DNA from: Desulfobacterales bacterium
GTDB taxonomy: Bacteria > Desulfobacterota > Desulfobacteria > Desulfobacterales > RPRI01
Reading direction: 5' to 3'
DNA length: 34,826 nucleotides
Assembly (NCBI GenBank): GCA_020052975.1
Contig: JAGVOC010000281.1
Span: forward strand, 1-34,826
Shown: positions 24,157 to 33,121 of the stretch, one piece after another
How the letters are laid out: every line of letters starts with the position of its first letter
Position numbering within the stretch: position 1 is the stretch's first letter
Program-made: the position numbers and the translations under genes
The notes under the pieces: model-generated
Database searches by the model: none
The model's input: only the letters and a program-made list of their open reading frames with translations
Told to the model about the DNA's origin: nothing

Positions 24157-24350
24157 AGAGATCACCTCCTTTCATGAATGGAATAATGAACCCATCATTT
24201 GTCTGATTTTTATTGTAGTTTTCAATTATACAATAAAATAGTATCAAGGGAAAGATATTTCTTGCCTCCGATAGTATGACAATCCCTTCAGATAGCAGAG
24301 CAGAGAAGGTACCCCTTAAAGTATTATTGTCCGGCCTTAAAAAGAGATGA

Positions 24351-24380
24351 AAAGCATTCCTCAAGAGGGAATGCTTTTTT
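24351..24380 (-). terminator. Rho-independent terminator, active on the minus strand after arsM
   Basis: AAAGCATTCC (24351-24360) pairs with GGAATGCTTT (24368-24377) around a 7-base loop. The flanks are A-rich on one side and T-rich on the other, so it can act in both directions. It sits directly after the arsM stop at 24383. Confidence 0.85.
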
Positions 24381-24382
24381 AC

Positions 24383-24884
24383 TTAGGCATCACGCGAATA
24401 ATTGCATGGGTTTTCCGGTTTTCTTGCATGTACATATGCTGAAAATACCATTTTTTCAACGCCTTCTCCGAAATTCCAGCCTTTGATTATTTCATCACTT
24501 TTTTCTTTATTCTTGATTGCAATATCGGTAAATCCTGCAGCTTCAAGCATACTCTTCAGTTCCTCCACGGGAACCGCTCCGGTGATTCAGCCGCTGTAAG
24601 CTTTTTCATTCTGCTTTATGGCTTCGGAGAAGTCACCTTTCTTCAGGATATCCGAGATTGCAAGTCTCCCCCCTGACTTCAAGACCCTGAATGCCTCCTG
24701 AAAGACCACCTGTTTATTTGGAGAGAGATTAATAACACAATTGGAAATGATTACGTTCACAGAATGATCTTCTACCGGAAGATGTTCTATATCTCCGTGC
24801 CTGAACTCCACATTCTTTATTCCGAGCTTCCGTGCATTCTCTTTTGACTTTGTCACCATGTCAGGTGTCATGTCGATGCCGATT
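24383..24884 (-). pseudogene. arsM: arsM (arsenite methyltransferase), 5'-truncated, with in-frame TGA as selenocysteine
   Basis: ArsM methylates As(III) with SAM. The frame starts in [12 protein letters not shown], goes through [20 protein letters not shown] and LAISDIL, and reaches EKAYSG-TGA-ITGAV at 24587-24589, then VEELKSMLEAAGF and VHARKP to the stop at 24383. ArsM relatives have YS(x)C(x)xGA with a catalytic Cys at the TGA position, and the frame continues unbroken with the expected C terminus. The first ~100 residues, including the SAM motif DLGSGxG, are missing: an in-frame TAA sits at about 24887-24885 and the octahaem cytochrome gene ends there. So the codon evidence points to a Sec-type ArsM, but this copy is probably non-functional or cut by recombination or assembly. 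Confidence 0.75.
24557..24589 (-). promoter_or_regulatory. Candidate bacterial SECIS element in arsM
   Basis: On the minus strand, 10 bases after the TGA (24589-24587), CGGTTCC (24576-24570) pairs with GGAACTG (24563-24557) in 7 pairs with one G-U. The loop CGTGGA has G as its second base and begins 17 bases after the TGA. Spacing and loop base fit the bacterial SECIS model. Confidence 0.65.
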
Positions 24885-27329
24885 TTAACGCTCTCCTTTT
24901 ATATGCGTCATTCTCAGGAATAAAGAAACCACAGATGTGAGTGCCATAAATACAAGGCTAAGATCAAATCCCGTATAAGCCAAACGGGTTACAATGCTTA
25001 GTCCCCCAATCTTCAACAAAACAAGCAGACCGGAGACTGCGCCTGCTATCATGAACAGCAATCCTAATTGTCTCATTGCGACATCAGTCCTGGAAGTTTT
25101 TTCGTCAAACTTTTGGGATAGCATAATAGCAATCGAGATTAAGAAGATAATCACTGCTATCCAGAAATGGTTTGCATCAAGGCTGAATCTGCTTAATGTC
25201 ATGTATTCCAGAAGTCCGGGAGAAAATGATGCTATCAGAAAGAAGACAATAACTCCTGCAAGAGCAACCCATGTAAGCAGTTTCGCTTTCTGAGGTGAAA
25301 GGATAATATTTTTTACTGCCAGTTGCAGTAAGATTGCTACAATGGTGAGAATGAGAAGAAAACCGGTAAGGATATACAGAAACGGCTTTAACAATGCCTC
25401 ACGAAATGAACCTAATTTTATCCAGGGGCTTGCAATACCGAGTATCTCATAATTCGACATCCACATCGGCTTGCCATCCTGCGATGTGAATATCTCCTTG
25501 AGAACTTTGCCCTCAAAAAATGGCGAGCCTGAACGGTGGCAGTCAGTGCAGCCGCCTGCCCCAAGCGCAGCCTTGGCAGGTGCTATGTCATGGGAAAATT
25601 TATAGACAGATGCATATGCTGTCGCTTCATATTCTTCACGTGGTAATTCTCGGCTCTCCTTGGATGAATAGTGAGCCCTGCTGTCTGACACCCATACCAG
25701 GCGCTTTCCTTCAAGCGGGAATCCCGTATTGCCGAGATAGTTCTTTGCCGGGGTTAACAGTGCGTCAATCTCTTCAGGTCTGTTTACTTCCATAATACCG
25801 TCGTTATTGTCATCCTTTATCAGAGCAAGTTCAGGATAGTGTTTTGCCGGATCTGCCTTATGCTGCATCCACATCTGGAAAAAGTCCTTCATGAATAATT
25901 GATTCAGACCATTTTTGCCTTCTTCTTCAAAACCGACCCATGCACTGTGCACACGGTTGCCGGGATAGATTTTCCCCTTATACCGAAAGAGTGTCGGCCT
26001 TGTCACATCTGTCGGCTGGTCCATTGCAGTGAAAAGGTCGAGTTCGCCGTAATGGTTCCAGAAATTCATCTCCTGATCATAAAAAGTCCATATATGTTTG
26101 GGAGGCGGTGTGATGCGGGGAGCGGGGTTATATACATCGCTTGCCTGAACCAGTGCGCTCTTTACTGCACGGGAAGGGATATGACACGCCTGGCAGGAGA
26201 GCTTTTCGATATGCAGCGGAGGCAGCCATGCGTGAGATGCCTTTGGTGCATTTTGCCAACCTTTGATATGACAGTCTTCACAGGTTCTCATCGTATTATC
26301 AAGATCATTCCTGACCCAGCCAGAAGGGTCGTCGCCTTTTCCGAACTGATGGGCTTCTTTGTCCCGAATCCGCTTATCAACGGCGTTGCTTCCTGATGCA
26401 TGGCAATCAACACATCTGAGCCCCGCGGCTATATGAACATCGGTACGTGGAGAAAATGCTGCTCCGCGCTTTTTCCAGTCAGGCTTCTTGTGGCACTGGA
26501 GGCAGGTTTCATTCCGGGGCTGGGGGGCGATATGAACGATCACCCTCCCTTCTTCATCAAATTTGCTCTTGTCATACGTCACTTTCACCGGCCTACTGTC
26601 CTTAATGCTTCCATCGACATTCGCAAAACTGCTTCCTGCTGTTGCCGCCCATTTGAAGTTCAGATTTGCAAGCTGTTTGTTCCGCTCCCTGAAATTATAT
26701 GCAGGCATATGACACAGCAGGCAGTCTGCCTCAATCACTCCGGTATCACGCCACTTCGCCTTGAAATAATCTCCGTCCAGACCATTTTCTTCACCTGATT
26801 TCATGCCCTGACTTTTCATATATTCATCGTACCTGTTTCCCTCACGGTCATATTCGAGAGGCCCCCCGCCGGGATGGCAGTTGCCGCAGGTTGCAGTCAC
26901 AAAGTCAAATGAGGTCATGTCGATCATCCGCGCATCTGCATTCCTCTTGGGAGCAAGCTGCCTGTATAAAGGTGCGGGCGAACACCATGTCCCGCCATAG
27001 TTGCCTGGAGAACTGACCCAGTTATATCGTTTCGCAAACAGATCAGGGACTTTTTCACCCTTGCCCTGTGTGAAATGAAATCCCTCTGTTATTTTATTGT
27101 AGTCGTGACAACCCTTTGCCCCGCATGTTTGTTTCGGAGAATAGGGCTTGTCTGCATTAATATTGTGAACAGGATCGATAATGTTTCCTCCTTCATCCTT
27201 CAGATAAAAAGGCGGACAGACCCCTGATGCAGCAGCACCGCCGTCAGGTTCTTCCTGTTTCTCCGCATGCAATCCAAAAGCAGACAAAATAAGAAATATG
27301 CCTGTCCAAAAAATAATTTTACGCTTCAT
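24885..27329 (-). CDS. Membrane-anchored octahaem cytochrome c (OTR/ONR-like)
   Basis: 814 residues from ATG 27329 (GGAGGG upstream). The N-terminal signal is [20 protein letters not shown]. There are seven CxxCH sites (CGNCH, CLLCH, CLQCH, CVDCH, CEDCH, CQACH, CTDCH) and one CGAKGCH at residues 69-75, a CX4CH site, giving eight haems. This resembles octahaem tetrathionate/nitrite/hydroxylamine-type reductases, though the substrate cannot be set. Unlike the soluble forms, the C terminus (about 650-810) carries four or five membrane helices, suggesting a link to the quinone pool. It is 12 bases after the outer-membrane protein gene. The extent of its natural C terminus is uncertain because the arsM junction lies right at its stop. 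Confidence 0.78.
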   Translation of the reverse strand: MKRKIIFWTGIFLILSAFGLHAEKQEEPDGGAAASGVCPPFYLKDEGGNIIDPVHNINADKPYSPKQTCGAKGCHDYNKITEGFHFTQGKGEKVPDLFAKRYNWVSSPGNYGGTWCSPAPLYRQLAPKRNADARMIDMTSFDFVTATCGNCHPGGGPLEYDREGNRYDEYMKSQGMKSGEENGLDGDYFKAKWRDTGVIEADCLLCHMPAYNFRERNKQLANLNFKWAATAGSSFANVDGSIKDSRPVKVTYDKSKFDEEGRVIVHIAPQPRNETCLQCHKKPDWKKRGAAFSPRTDVHIAAGLRCVDCHASGSNAVDKRIRDKEAHQFGKGDDPSGWVRNDLDNTMRTCEDCHIKGWQNAPKASHAWLPPLHIEKLSCQACHIPSRAVKSALVQASDVYNPAPRITPPPKHIWTFYDQEMNFWNHYGELDLFTAMDQPTDVTRPTLFRYKGKIYPGNRVHSAWVGFEEEGKNGLNQLFMKDFFQMWMQHKADPAKHYPELALIKDDNNDGIMEVNRPEEIDALLTPAKNYLGNTGFPLEGKRLVWVSDSRAHYSSKESRELPREEYEATAYASVYKFSHDIAPAKAALGAGGCTDCHRSGSPFFEGKVLKEIFTSQDGKPMWMSNYEILGIASPWIKLGSFREALLKPFLYILTGFLLILTIVAILLQLAVKNIILSPQKAKLLTWVALAGVIVFFLIASFSPGLLEYMTLSRFSLDANHFWIAVIIFLISIAIMLSQKFDEKTSRTDVAMRQLGLLFMIAGAVSGLLVLLKIGGLSIVTRLAYTGFDLSLVFMALTSVVSLFLRMTHIKGER

Positions 27330-27340
27330 GTGTCCCTCCA

Positions 27341-28687
27341 CTAAAAATAATACCTTATCCTTAATTCTGCCCTGCAATCATTCTGTTTCTCTCCATATTC
27401 GCTTTTCCTTTCACCTGCAATAAAGGCTGTCTTCAACCTCAATTCAAGATTGGTAATCCCTGTATATAGCAATTCAGGTGAAAGGGAGAAGCTTCTGTCA
27501 TCAATATTCAATATGCCTGTTATAGAAGGCGTGAAATAGAGAATATCAAAAGGCTCTTTCTGGCTTATCCGTACGTAGAGATAATTCCTCGTGGGATTTA
27601 TCCTGCCGTAGTTTCCTTCAGTGACATTTAACGCTGTTTTCAGCAGGGCATCGCTGCCCGTTGATACATATGAATCATAGCCTTTGTTTATAAATTCAAA
27701 ATAGTCCTTCATCTCATCTGATGTAACACCCGTCCCATCATGATAATATTCAATGATGTAAGTAGTATCAAGCTTTGTCAGATACCTGATTCCTAACAGA
27801 TAACTTTTGGCGTCGTATTCCCTTTTAACGTTATTTCCGTCTCTGTCAATGTAGTTTTTCCGGTATTCGTTTATGAATGCGAATTCTCCGTGTATCTCAA
27901 AATTGGTAGTTACGTTTCTTGAAAAATCCATACCGTACCGTGTTGTCTTACTCCCGCCTGTAAGAAAAACGAAGTCAATATCCGTATCATAAAGCAAGAG
28001 ATAAACTTTCATTGCAAAGTTAAGTTTATTGACTTCTCCGAAACTGTCATTGATATGTTCATAAACAGGGATCACCACCGGCGTGAAAGAGAGAGTCTTC
28101 AAGGGTCCGTTAAAACTCTTTATATAATCTGCTGAAGCCACGATAAATCCTTCACGACTGAGTTCAGGATCATCCGGGTCTTTGGGTTTGTCAATGAATG
28201 CCGCAGGGTTCCATGCATAGCCCTTCCCCCATTTCAGTGTCTTCTTGCCCAAATCAATTTTCATGGACACGGAGGGCTTCAGGGACAGATGTCCTTCATA
28301 GAAAATGGTTTTCTGGGAATCTCCAAGATATGATTTTCTGTATTGAGTATTTGTCATGATATACAGCCTTGAGATGCCTTTCTCAATACTCCCTTCCAAC
28401 TGTAGCTCTGCATTATATTCCTCAATATTGCTGCCTTCATCGCGGTTGTAAAATTTCAATTTGTAAAGGGATGCTTCCCTGTCCAGCCAGAAGAGAACTG
28501 GTTTGACCTCTGCATATCCGCCAAGATGGTAGGGCTTTTTCTCTATCTCGGAGATATCAAAAGTGTACTCCTCTGCAGAAACAGAGGACTGGATGCAAAA
28601 GACAGGACAGAGAATCCAGAAAAGAGAAAGAAAAACTGTCAATTGATGTTTTCCGCTTCCTGATCCCCGGCTCCTGTCTCCTGTCAT
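27341..28687 (-). CDS. Outer-membrane beta-barrel protein, unknown family
   Basis: 448 residues. A signal peptide (about 15-38, LTVFLSLFWILCPVFC) is followed by many alternating-residue strands. The last strand ends ELRIRYYF, with the C-terminal aromatic of outer-membrane barrels. I do not assign a family. It overlaps the LolA-like gene by 4 bases and is followed closely by the octahaem cytochrome, so it could be a porin or an assembly/delivery target for the neighbouring ABC system. Confidence 0.65.
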   Translation of the reverse strand: MTGDRSRGSGSGKHQLTVFLSLFWILCPVFCIQSSVSAEEYTFDISEIEKKPYHLGGYAEVKPVLFWLDREASLYKLKFYNRDEGSNIEEYNAELQLEGSIEKGISRLYIMTNTQYRKSYLGDSQKTIFYEGHLSLKPSVSMKIDLGKKTLKWGKGYAWNPAAFIDKPKDPDDPELSREGFIVASADYIKSFNGPLKTLSFTPVVIPVYEHINDSFGEVNKLNFAMKVYLLLYDTDIDFVFLTGGSKTTRYGMDFSRNVTTNFEIHGEFAFINEYRKNYIDRDGNNVKREYDAKSYLLGIRYLTKLDTTYIIEYYHDGTGVTSDEMKDYFEFINKGYDSYVSTGSDALLKTALNVTEGNYGRINPTRNYLYVRISQKEPFDILYFTPSITGILNIDDRSFSLSPELLYTGITNLELRLKTAFIAGERKSEYGEKQNDCRAELRIRYYF

Positions 28688-29412
28688 CTTAAGGAATCTA
28701 TGTTAGGCATAAAGGTTAAGGTAAAAACCTCATCCCTAAAACTCCTTTTTTTGATTTTTGCATATATCATTACTGACTTATAGCCTTTGTAGAGCGGGCT
28801 GTCCGTCTCTATAACAGACGGCCTTATCATTGCCCCTCCAAAATCTTTGACTTCTTTGAAATAAAGTGTTTTTATGAGAAGGTTTTTTTCAGTGAGACAT
28901 TCTATCTTTGCGGGAAGTTTTTTATTTTTGTCAGCCCAGAGCCGAATCCTGTCATAAGCAACAGCCTTTGTCTTTGCCTTAAGATGCAGGATGTATTCAT
29001 TGCCCTTTTCCTCAACCTTTTCAACATTGTATTCTGCTGCGTAGTCCAGTTGCAGAATATCGGAATTGTTGAAGACCCCTCCAACCACCGACTGAAGACT
29101 TGTGATGCGAATCGGCTTCCCCACATTCGGAATGTAGAGCCACATATTGTCTCCGAGCCTCAGTGTGCTCCTTCCCTTTTCACTTGCAGGGGCAAGGAAT
29201 AAGGCGGCAACCTTGTCCAATCCCTTCTTGACAGTAAATAGGGTGTATTCCCTTTTCCTGCCGTCGGGCTCTATGTTGATAAGTTTCCGGTAAGATTCAA
29301 AAGATTCGGGATTAAGGTTTCTGTCTATCTGTTTAAGAAGCTCTGTTCCGTCTATGGCATAAACAGGAAATGCAAATAGTAATGTTACAAAAGCAATAAG
29401 AATTTTAAACAT
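28684..29412 (-). CDS. Outer-membrane lipoprotein-sorting-like protein (LolA-type fold)
   Basis: 242 residues from ATG 29412; the ATG at 29433 lies before GGGGGAGA, and the start at 29412 has this as its ribosome binding site. The signal peptide MFKILIAFVTLLFAFPVYA ends at A19. The mature part (LYIPNVGKPIRITSLQSVVG, LPAKIECLTEKN) follows the long LolA/LppX-like family usually annotated as outer membrane lipoprotein-sorting protein, often beside FtsX/LolD-type exporters. Role: periplasmic carrier for lipid or lipoprotein, inferred. Confidence 0.7.
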   Translation of the reverse strand: MFKILIAFVTLLFAFPVYAIDGTELLKQIDRNLNPESFESYRKLINIEPDGRKREYTLFTVKKGLDKVAALFLAPASEKGRSTLRLGDNMWLYIPNVGKPIRITSLQSVVGGVFNNSDILQLDYAAEYNVEKVEEKGNEYILHLKAKTKAVAYDRIRLWADKNKKLPAKIECLTEKNLLIKTLYFKEVKDFGGAMIRPSVIETDSPLYKGYKSVMIYAKIKKRSFRDEVFTLTFMPNIDSLR

Positions 29413-29425
29413 GGCGATTCTCCCC

Positions 29426-30664
29426 CTATACATGTCTCAACGCCTTAATAGGCTCCATACGCGACGCCTTGAAGGCGGGCTGAAGACTGGCGATTACAGA
29501 GACAATTATTACGGTTACCGATATGACCAGAATGTCCATCGGGTTAACATTAGCCTGAAGGATTATCCCCTTCTGCTGTCCGAAGTTAAAGGTTACCTTT
29601 GAGAGGTTGAGAATAAAAATAATGAGTATCCCCGCGATGTTGCCGATAATTGCCCCGACAATGCCGAGACAGAAACCCTCAATCACGAACATGTTCAGAA
29701 TCTTGCCGGGAAGGGTGCCTATGGCAGCGATAGTGCCGATCTCCCGTATCCTTTCATACACCGCCATTATCATCACATTCATAATGCTGATGAGGACGAT
29801 TGCGATGAGCATGAGCTTGATGAAAAATGTCATCACATCTATCATGCGGGCTATATTGAAAAATGGAGAGAGTTTCTCCCATGTGTGCAGTTCAAAAACG
29901 GGCTTGTTCTGCTGGTTAATCTCCTTTGAAAGCAGGCTGTCCAGTTTTTTGCTGAAGGCATTGAGCCTTCCAAAGTCCTTCAACCGGATGGCAACCTCAC
30001 TTATTTCCATCTCCTCCATCCTGAGGACTTCTGCGGCATCTTCTATGTGGATATAGCCGTCCCTGCCTCCCGGCCCCGTTGCGCTTTCAAGCACTCCCGC
30101 CACAATGAACTGCTTCCCGTTGACAGAGCCGTCTTTATTGGTGGCAACGACCACTACCGTATCACCGACCTTCACTTTCATGCCTTTCGCCAGAAGTTCC
30201 GGTATCCAGATTCCTCCCTTATCGAGGATCTTTTTGCCCTCTGTTACCCTTGAAGCAAGGAGCGGGACACTCTTTAATTCCTTATCAGGATAGATGCCGT
30301 TTAGCCTGATGTTGCTGGTTTCTACAAAATTGCTGAACATTCCGCCGAATTTTATCCTTGGAGAATATGCCACGATCTCCGGCTGTTTATTGAGGATATC
30401 TTCAAGTCGTGCCATGGCGCCTGATTTCAGATTCAGGTTCAGCGGAAGGTTTTCTATGGATGCCACATAGCCTTTCCTGTGCACCTGCAAATGCCCGATC
30501 ATAGAGTCTGTTATCTGCCCTATCATCATGTTCTTGAAGGAGCCCGAAACAGAGATAAACACAAGTACAAAAACGACTCCTACCGTTATCAGCGAGGCGG
30601 TGAGCAGTGTTCTCCTTTTATATCTCAAGAGATTTCTTATCGCTATCTTGAATAGATTACCCAT
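29426..30664 (-). CDS. FtsX/LolE-type ABC transporter permease
   Basis: 412 residues from ATG 30664 (GGAGG 8 bases upstream, inside the ATPase gene's end). One N-terminal helix at about 22-45 (LLTASLITVGVVFVLVFISV) is followed by a large periplasmic MacB-PCD-like domain. Three C-terminal helices (about 275-300, 325-355 and 370-395) complete the FtsX topology. Such permeases drive lipoprotein or lipid extraction or peptide efflux with a LolD/MacB-type ATPase, here the overlapping upstream gene. The LolA-like protein next to it supports an envelope-lipid role. Confidence 0.85.
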   Translation of the reverse strand: MGNLFKIAIRNLLRYKRRTLLTASLITVGVVFVLVFISVSGSFKNMMIGQITDSMIGHLQVHRKGYVASIENLPLNLNLKSGAMARLEDILNKQPEIVAYSPRIKFGGMFSNFVETSNIRLNGIYPDKELKSVPLLASRVTEGKKILDKGGIWIPELLAKGMKVKVGDTVVVVATNKDGSVNGKQFIVAGVLESATGPGGRDGYIHIEDAAEVLRMEEMEISEVAIRLKDFGRLNAFSKKLDSLLSKEINQQNKPVFELHTWEKLSPFFNIARMIDVMTFFIKLMLIAIVLISIMNVMIMAVYERIREIGTIAAIGTLPGKILNMFVIEGFCLGIVGAIIGNIAGILIIFILNLSKVTFNFGQQKGIILQANVNPMDILVISVTVIIVSVIASLQPAFKASRMEPIKALRHV

Positions 30665-31361
30665 TGCCGCCACCTCCTTTGACCTCTTTGTCCGTGAGTT
30701 GTCCGTCCTCAAGCGTATAAATAATCTCAGCCTCTCCGACTATCTTCTGGTCGTGAGTCGAAAAGATAAAGGTGGTCTTGAATTCATCCCTCATTTTTTT
30801 CATAAGCTCTATAACCATGTAAGCTGTCTTATGGTCTAAATTGGCAGTGGGCTCATCCGCAAGCACGAGCTTCGGATTTGTCACTAATGCCCGCGCGACC
30901 GCCACCCTCTGCTTCTGCCCTCCCGAAATCTGGTCGGGATATTTGTCTTTTTGGTCGGACATTCCCACCGCAGCAAGAAGGGCAGTTACTCTTTTTTTCC
31001 TTTCGTCAGACGGGACAGCCTGCACCATGAGCAGGGGGTATTCAATGTTCTCATAAACGGTAAGGACAGGGATAAGATTGAAGTCCTGAAAGATGAATCC
31101 CACGTTATTGCCTCTGAATGATGCGCTCTCTTTTCTGCCGAGGCGAAGGACATCCGTATCCGCCACAATTAATTTGCCCTCTGTCGGTTTGTCGAGGCAT
31201 CCGATGAGATTCAGTAACGTAGTCTTTCCGCTCCCGGACGGCCCGACAAAAGAGACAAAAGATGCAGGAGCTATCTGAAAGCTTACCCCCTTTAAAGCCT
31301 TCACAATGACCTCGCCTGTTTTATAATCTTTTTGAATATTCTCAGCACTGATTAGTGACAT
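30657..31361 (-). CDS. ABC transporter ATPase, LolD/MacB type
   Basis: 234 residues. Walker A GPSGSGKT at 40-47, Q-loop IFQDFNLIP near 90, signature [15 protein letters not shown] near 143, Walker [13 protein letters not shown] near 162 and switch His in STHDQKI near 200 are all intact. The sequence is the LolD/MacB branch that powers FtsX-type permeases. Its last codons overlap the permease gene. A 12-bp direct repeat upstream at 31408 and 31508 could be regulatory. Confidence 0.92.
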   Translation of the reverse strand: MSLISAENIQKDYKTGEVIVKALKGVSFQIAPASFVSFVGPSGSGKTTLLNLIGCLDKPTEGKLIVADTDVLRLGRKESASFRGNNVGFIFQDFNLIPVLTVYENIEYPLLMVQAVPSDERKKRVTALLAAVGMSDQKDKYPDQISGGQKQRVAVARALVTNPKLVLADEPTANLDHKTAYMVIELMKKMRDEFKTTFIFSTHDQKIVGEAEIIYTLEDGQLTDKEVKGGGGNG

Positions 31362-31407
31362 AATTGACTCCTCGCTTTTTTCCTTCTATACCCTGCAGCT
31401 TTGCTGT

Positions 31408-31519
31408 GAGACGGTTTCTCATGGTTTCTGAATTGCCAGACAACCGGTATCTTCAGATATCGGTTGCATCCGCCGTCCGATTTTACGAAGTTCAGTTCAC
31501 CTCCTTTGAGACGGTTTCT
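31408..31519. repeat. Two copies of a 12-bp direct repeat upstream of the ABC operon
   Basis: GAGACGGTTTCT is found at 31408-31419 and again at 31508-31519, exactly 100 bases apart, in the short gap between the ABC ATPase gene and arsG. The sequence has GAGA/TCTC-like symmetry in the first copy. It may be an operator pair or chance. Confidence 0.4.
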
Positions 31520-31525
31520 AATCGT

Positions 31526-32209
31526 TCAAATGAGTTCGAAAATATACGCGAAGGCATAGTAAATGCCAACCAGGATAAAAATAATGCCCGTTGCTTTTTT
31601 TGTATAAAACTCGATCCTTGTAATCCTGTGATAGAGGTTGTTGATATACCCCGCGCCTGCTGCCGCGAGGAAGGCAAAGAGCAGGACCGGCAGACCGGTG
31701 CCGATACCGTAAATCAGGGGCAGACCGAACCCTGACTGTGCTTTTACTGCAATGGGGATTAACCCGCCGAAGAACAGGGCGGCGGATACAGGACAGAATG
31801 CCAGCGCAAACAGGATGCCCAAAGGCAGCGAACCGAGTGCCCCCTTATCGACCAGTTTTTTTGCTATATTTTCGGATACCGACGGGAGAGATAAGGGTAT
31901 TCGCAACAGGTCCAGCAATACCATTCCGATGAGAATCAGTACGATGCCAAGGATTTTATTGATATATCTCTGAAGGAAATCCGACAGGATCGGGACATCA
32001 ACCAGTGTTTTCACGATAAGAACACCGAGGACAATATAGGTAAGACTCCTTCCAAGGGTATAGAGAATTCCGGACAGGAATACCGTATTCCTTTGCGTAA
32101 TCCGGTGTGAAATGTATGATACGGCGGCGATGTTCGTTGCCAGGGGACACGGACTGACCGATGTCAATATCCCAAGCCATATCGCCGTGAACAGGAAAAT
32201 TCCTTCCAA
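31526..32209 (-). CDS. ArsG-like / CcdA-type membrane protein
   Basis: 227 residues with six hydrophobic segments and a SVSPCPLATN motif at about 18-27, which places a Cys in the first helix; another segment is ALAFCPVSAALFFGG near 135-149. The pattern matches the CcdA/DsbD-like family used in disulfide transport and the members annotated as aromatic arsenical efflux permease (ArsG family). It follows the arsF-like gene directly, so the two may form a thiol relay or efflux unit. Confidence 0.75.
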   Translation of the reverse strand: MEGIFLFTAIWLGILTSVSPCPLATNIAAVSYISHRITQRNTVFLSGILYTLGRSLTYIVLGVLIVKTLVDVPILSDFLQRYINKILGIVLILIGMVLLDLLRIPLSLPSVSENIAKKLVDKGALGSLPLGILFALAFCPVSAALFFGGLIPIAVKAQSGFGLPLIYGIGTGLPVLLFAFLAAAGAGYINNLYHRITRIEFYTKKATGIIFILVGIYYAFAYIFELI

Positions 32210-32797
32210 TTATCCGGCCTCCTTTAAAAATATCTCTACCTCATCTTTCACATACTGAAAGAATTTTTCCTTGTCCCTCACAAGCTTCCAGACATCAGGA
32301 AGATTCTTCCATTTCATCTCCTTGCCGTCTGACACCAGAGAAAGGACAAGAGACCTGGTAACAAGCTGATAGTCCTGGATGAAGTGTTTATTTTCCGGTT
32401 CTTCCACATCCACCGGCCTGAACTCCAGTCTCCCGTTCCCGAGTTCTTTTGCAAAATACATTTGAACGGCGTCTTGGGAATATTCTTCGATGGTACGGCA
32501 TGTGGAACACCTGAAGGTCCCGTGAAAATAATATGCGATCACCCTGAAATTTTGAGCCTTCACGTCAGTCAGAGATGAAGGCGCTTTTTCTTTCTGCTTT
32601 GTTACGGGTTCTTTTGAGGGCCGGGGCTCCGGGGCAGGTACAGATTCACCTGATACAGCCACTGTATCAACCTTTGTTGCTGTTACGTCAATAGCATTGC
32701 TCTCACTTTTGGGAGAGAATTCTTTGTAAGCAAGAACTCCCAAACTTACAACCACAAAAATGATGAGCACGCTCTTAATCAATTTTCTGATATTCAA
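32210..32797 (-). CDS. ArsF-family thioredoxin-like periplasmic protein
   Basis: 195 residues. The N-terminal helix (about 8-24, LIKSVLIIFVVVSLGVLAYK) is a membrane anchor, followed by a Pro/Lys-rich linker and a domain with YYFHGTFRCSTCRTIEEYSQ near 90-108. The CSTC site suits a thioredoxin-like redox centre; members of this form, annotated ArsF-family, accompany ArsG-like permeases in arsenic clusters. Stop and ArsG start are adjacent, so they are co-expressed. Confidence 0.7.
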   Translation of the reverse strand: MNIRKLIKSVLIIFVVVSLGVLAYKEFSPKSESNAIDVTATKVDTVAVSGESVPAPEPRPSKEPVTKQKEKAPSSLTDVKAQNFRVIAYYFHGTFRCSTCRTIEEYSQDAVQMYFAKELGNGRLEFRPVDVEEPENKHFIQDYQLVTRSLVLSLVSDGKEMKWKNLPDVWKLVRDKEKFFQYVKDEVEIFLKEAG

Positions 32798-32868
32798 ATT
32801 ACATTCTCCTTAATGGTTAAGAGTCTGTTTATAAACTCTACTTCTACCCAAATCCAGCGGTAAGAATT

Positions 32869-32944
32869 GTCATTGCGAGTGAAACGAAGCAATCTCGCCT
32901 TTACCGAGGAGATTGCCGCGCACCTTTCAGGTGCTCGCAATGAC
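32869..32944. repeat. Palindromic intergenic repeat, 76 bp
   Basis: Perfect 11-bp terminal arms GTCATTGCGAG (32869-32879) and CTCGCAATGAC (32934-32944) enclose a second perfect inverted pair GCAATCTC (32889-32896) / GAGATTGC (32909-32916). This bipartite form is known as a widespread REP/MITE-like repeat in several bacterial phyla. It lies between arsF and the permease gene. Confidence 0.8.
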
Positions 32945-33001
32945 CTGTGCATCAAACGTTTGTGATGCTTATTGCTGGATCTGGGTTCTAATTTACAATC
33001 C

Positions 33002-33103
33002 GTCATTCCCCGACTTGATCGGTCTCCTCGGCGACTCGCCCGGGGCGAGGGAATCCAGTCTCTTCGCGAGGTTCTGGATTGTCCGGTCAAGCCGGACAAT
33101 GAC
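33002..33103. repeat. Second palindromic intergenic repeat
   Basis: Imperfect inverted arms: GTCATTCCCCGACTTGATCGG at one end (GTCATT-cc-CG-TTGA) and CCGGTCAAGCCGGACAATGAC at the other. An inner pair, AATCCAG and CTGGATT, lies between them. It follows the first repeat by about 57 bases in a gap of about 320 bases that otherwise has no gene. Confidence 0.65.
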
Positions 33104-33121
33104 AAAATAAACAGACAGCAT

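Noticed and set aside
24383..24568. Independent small gene from an internal GTG after the arsM TGA
   Set aside because: Its sequence is the C terminus of ArsM in the same frame, with no ribosome binding site.
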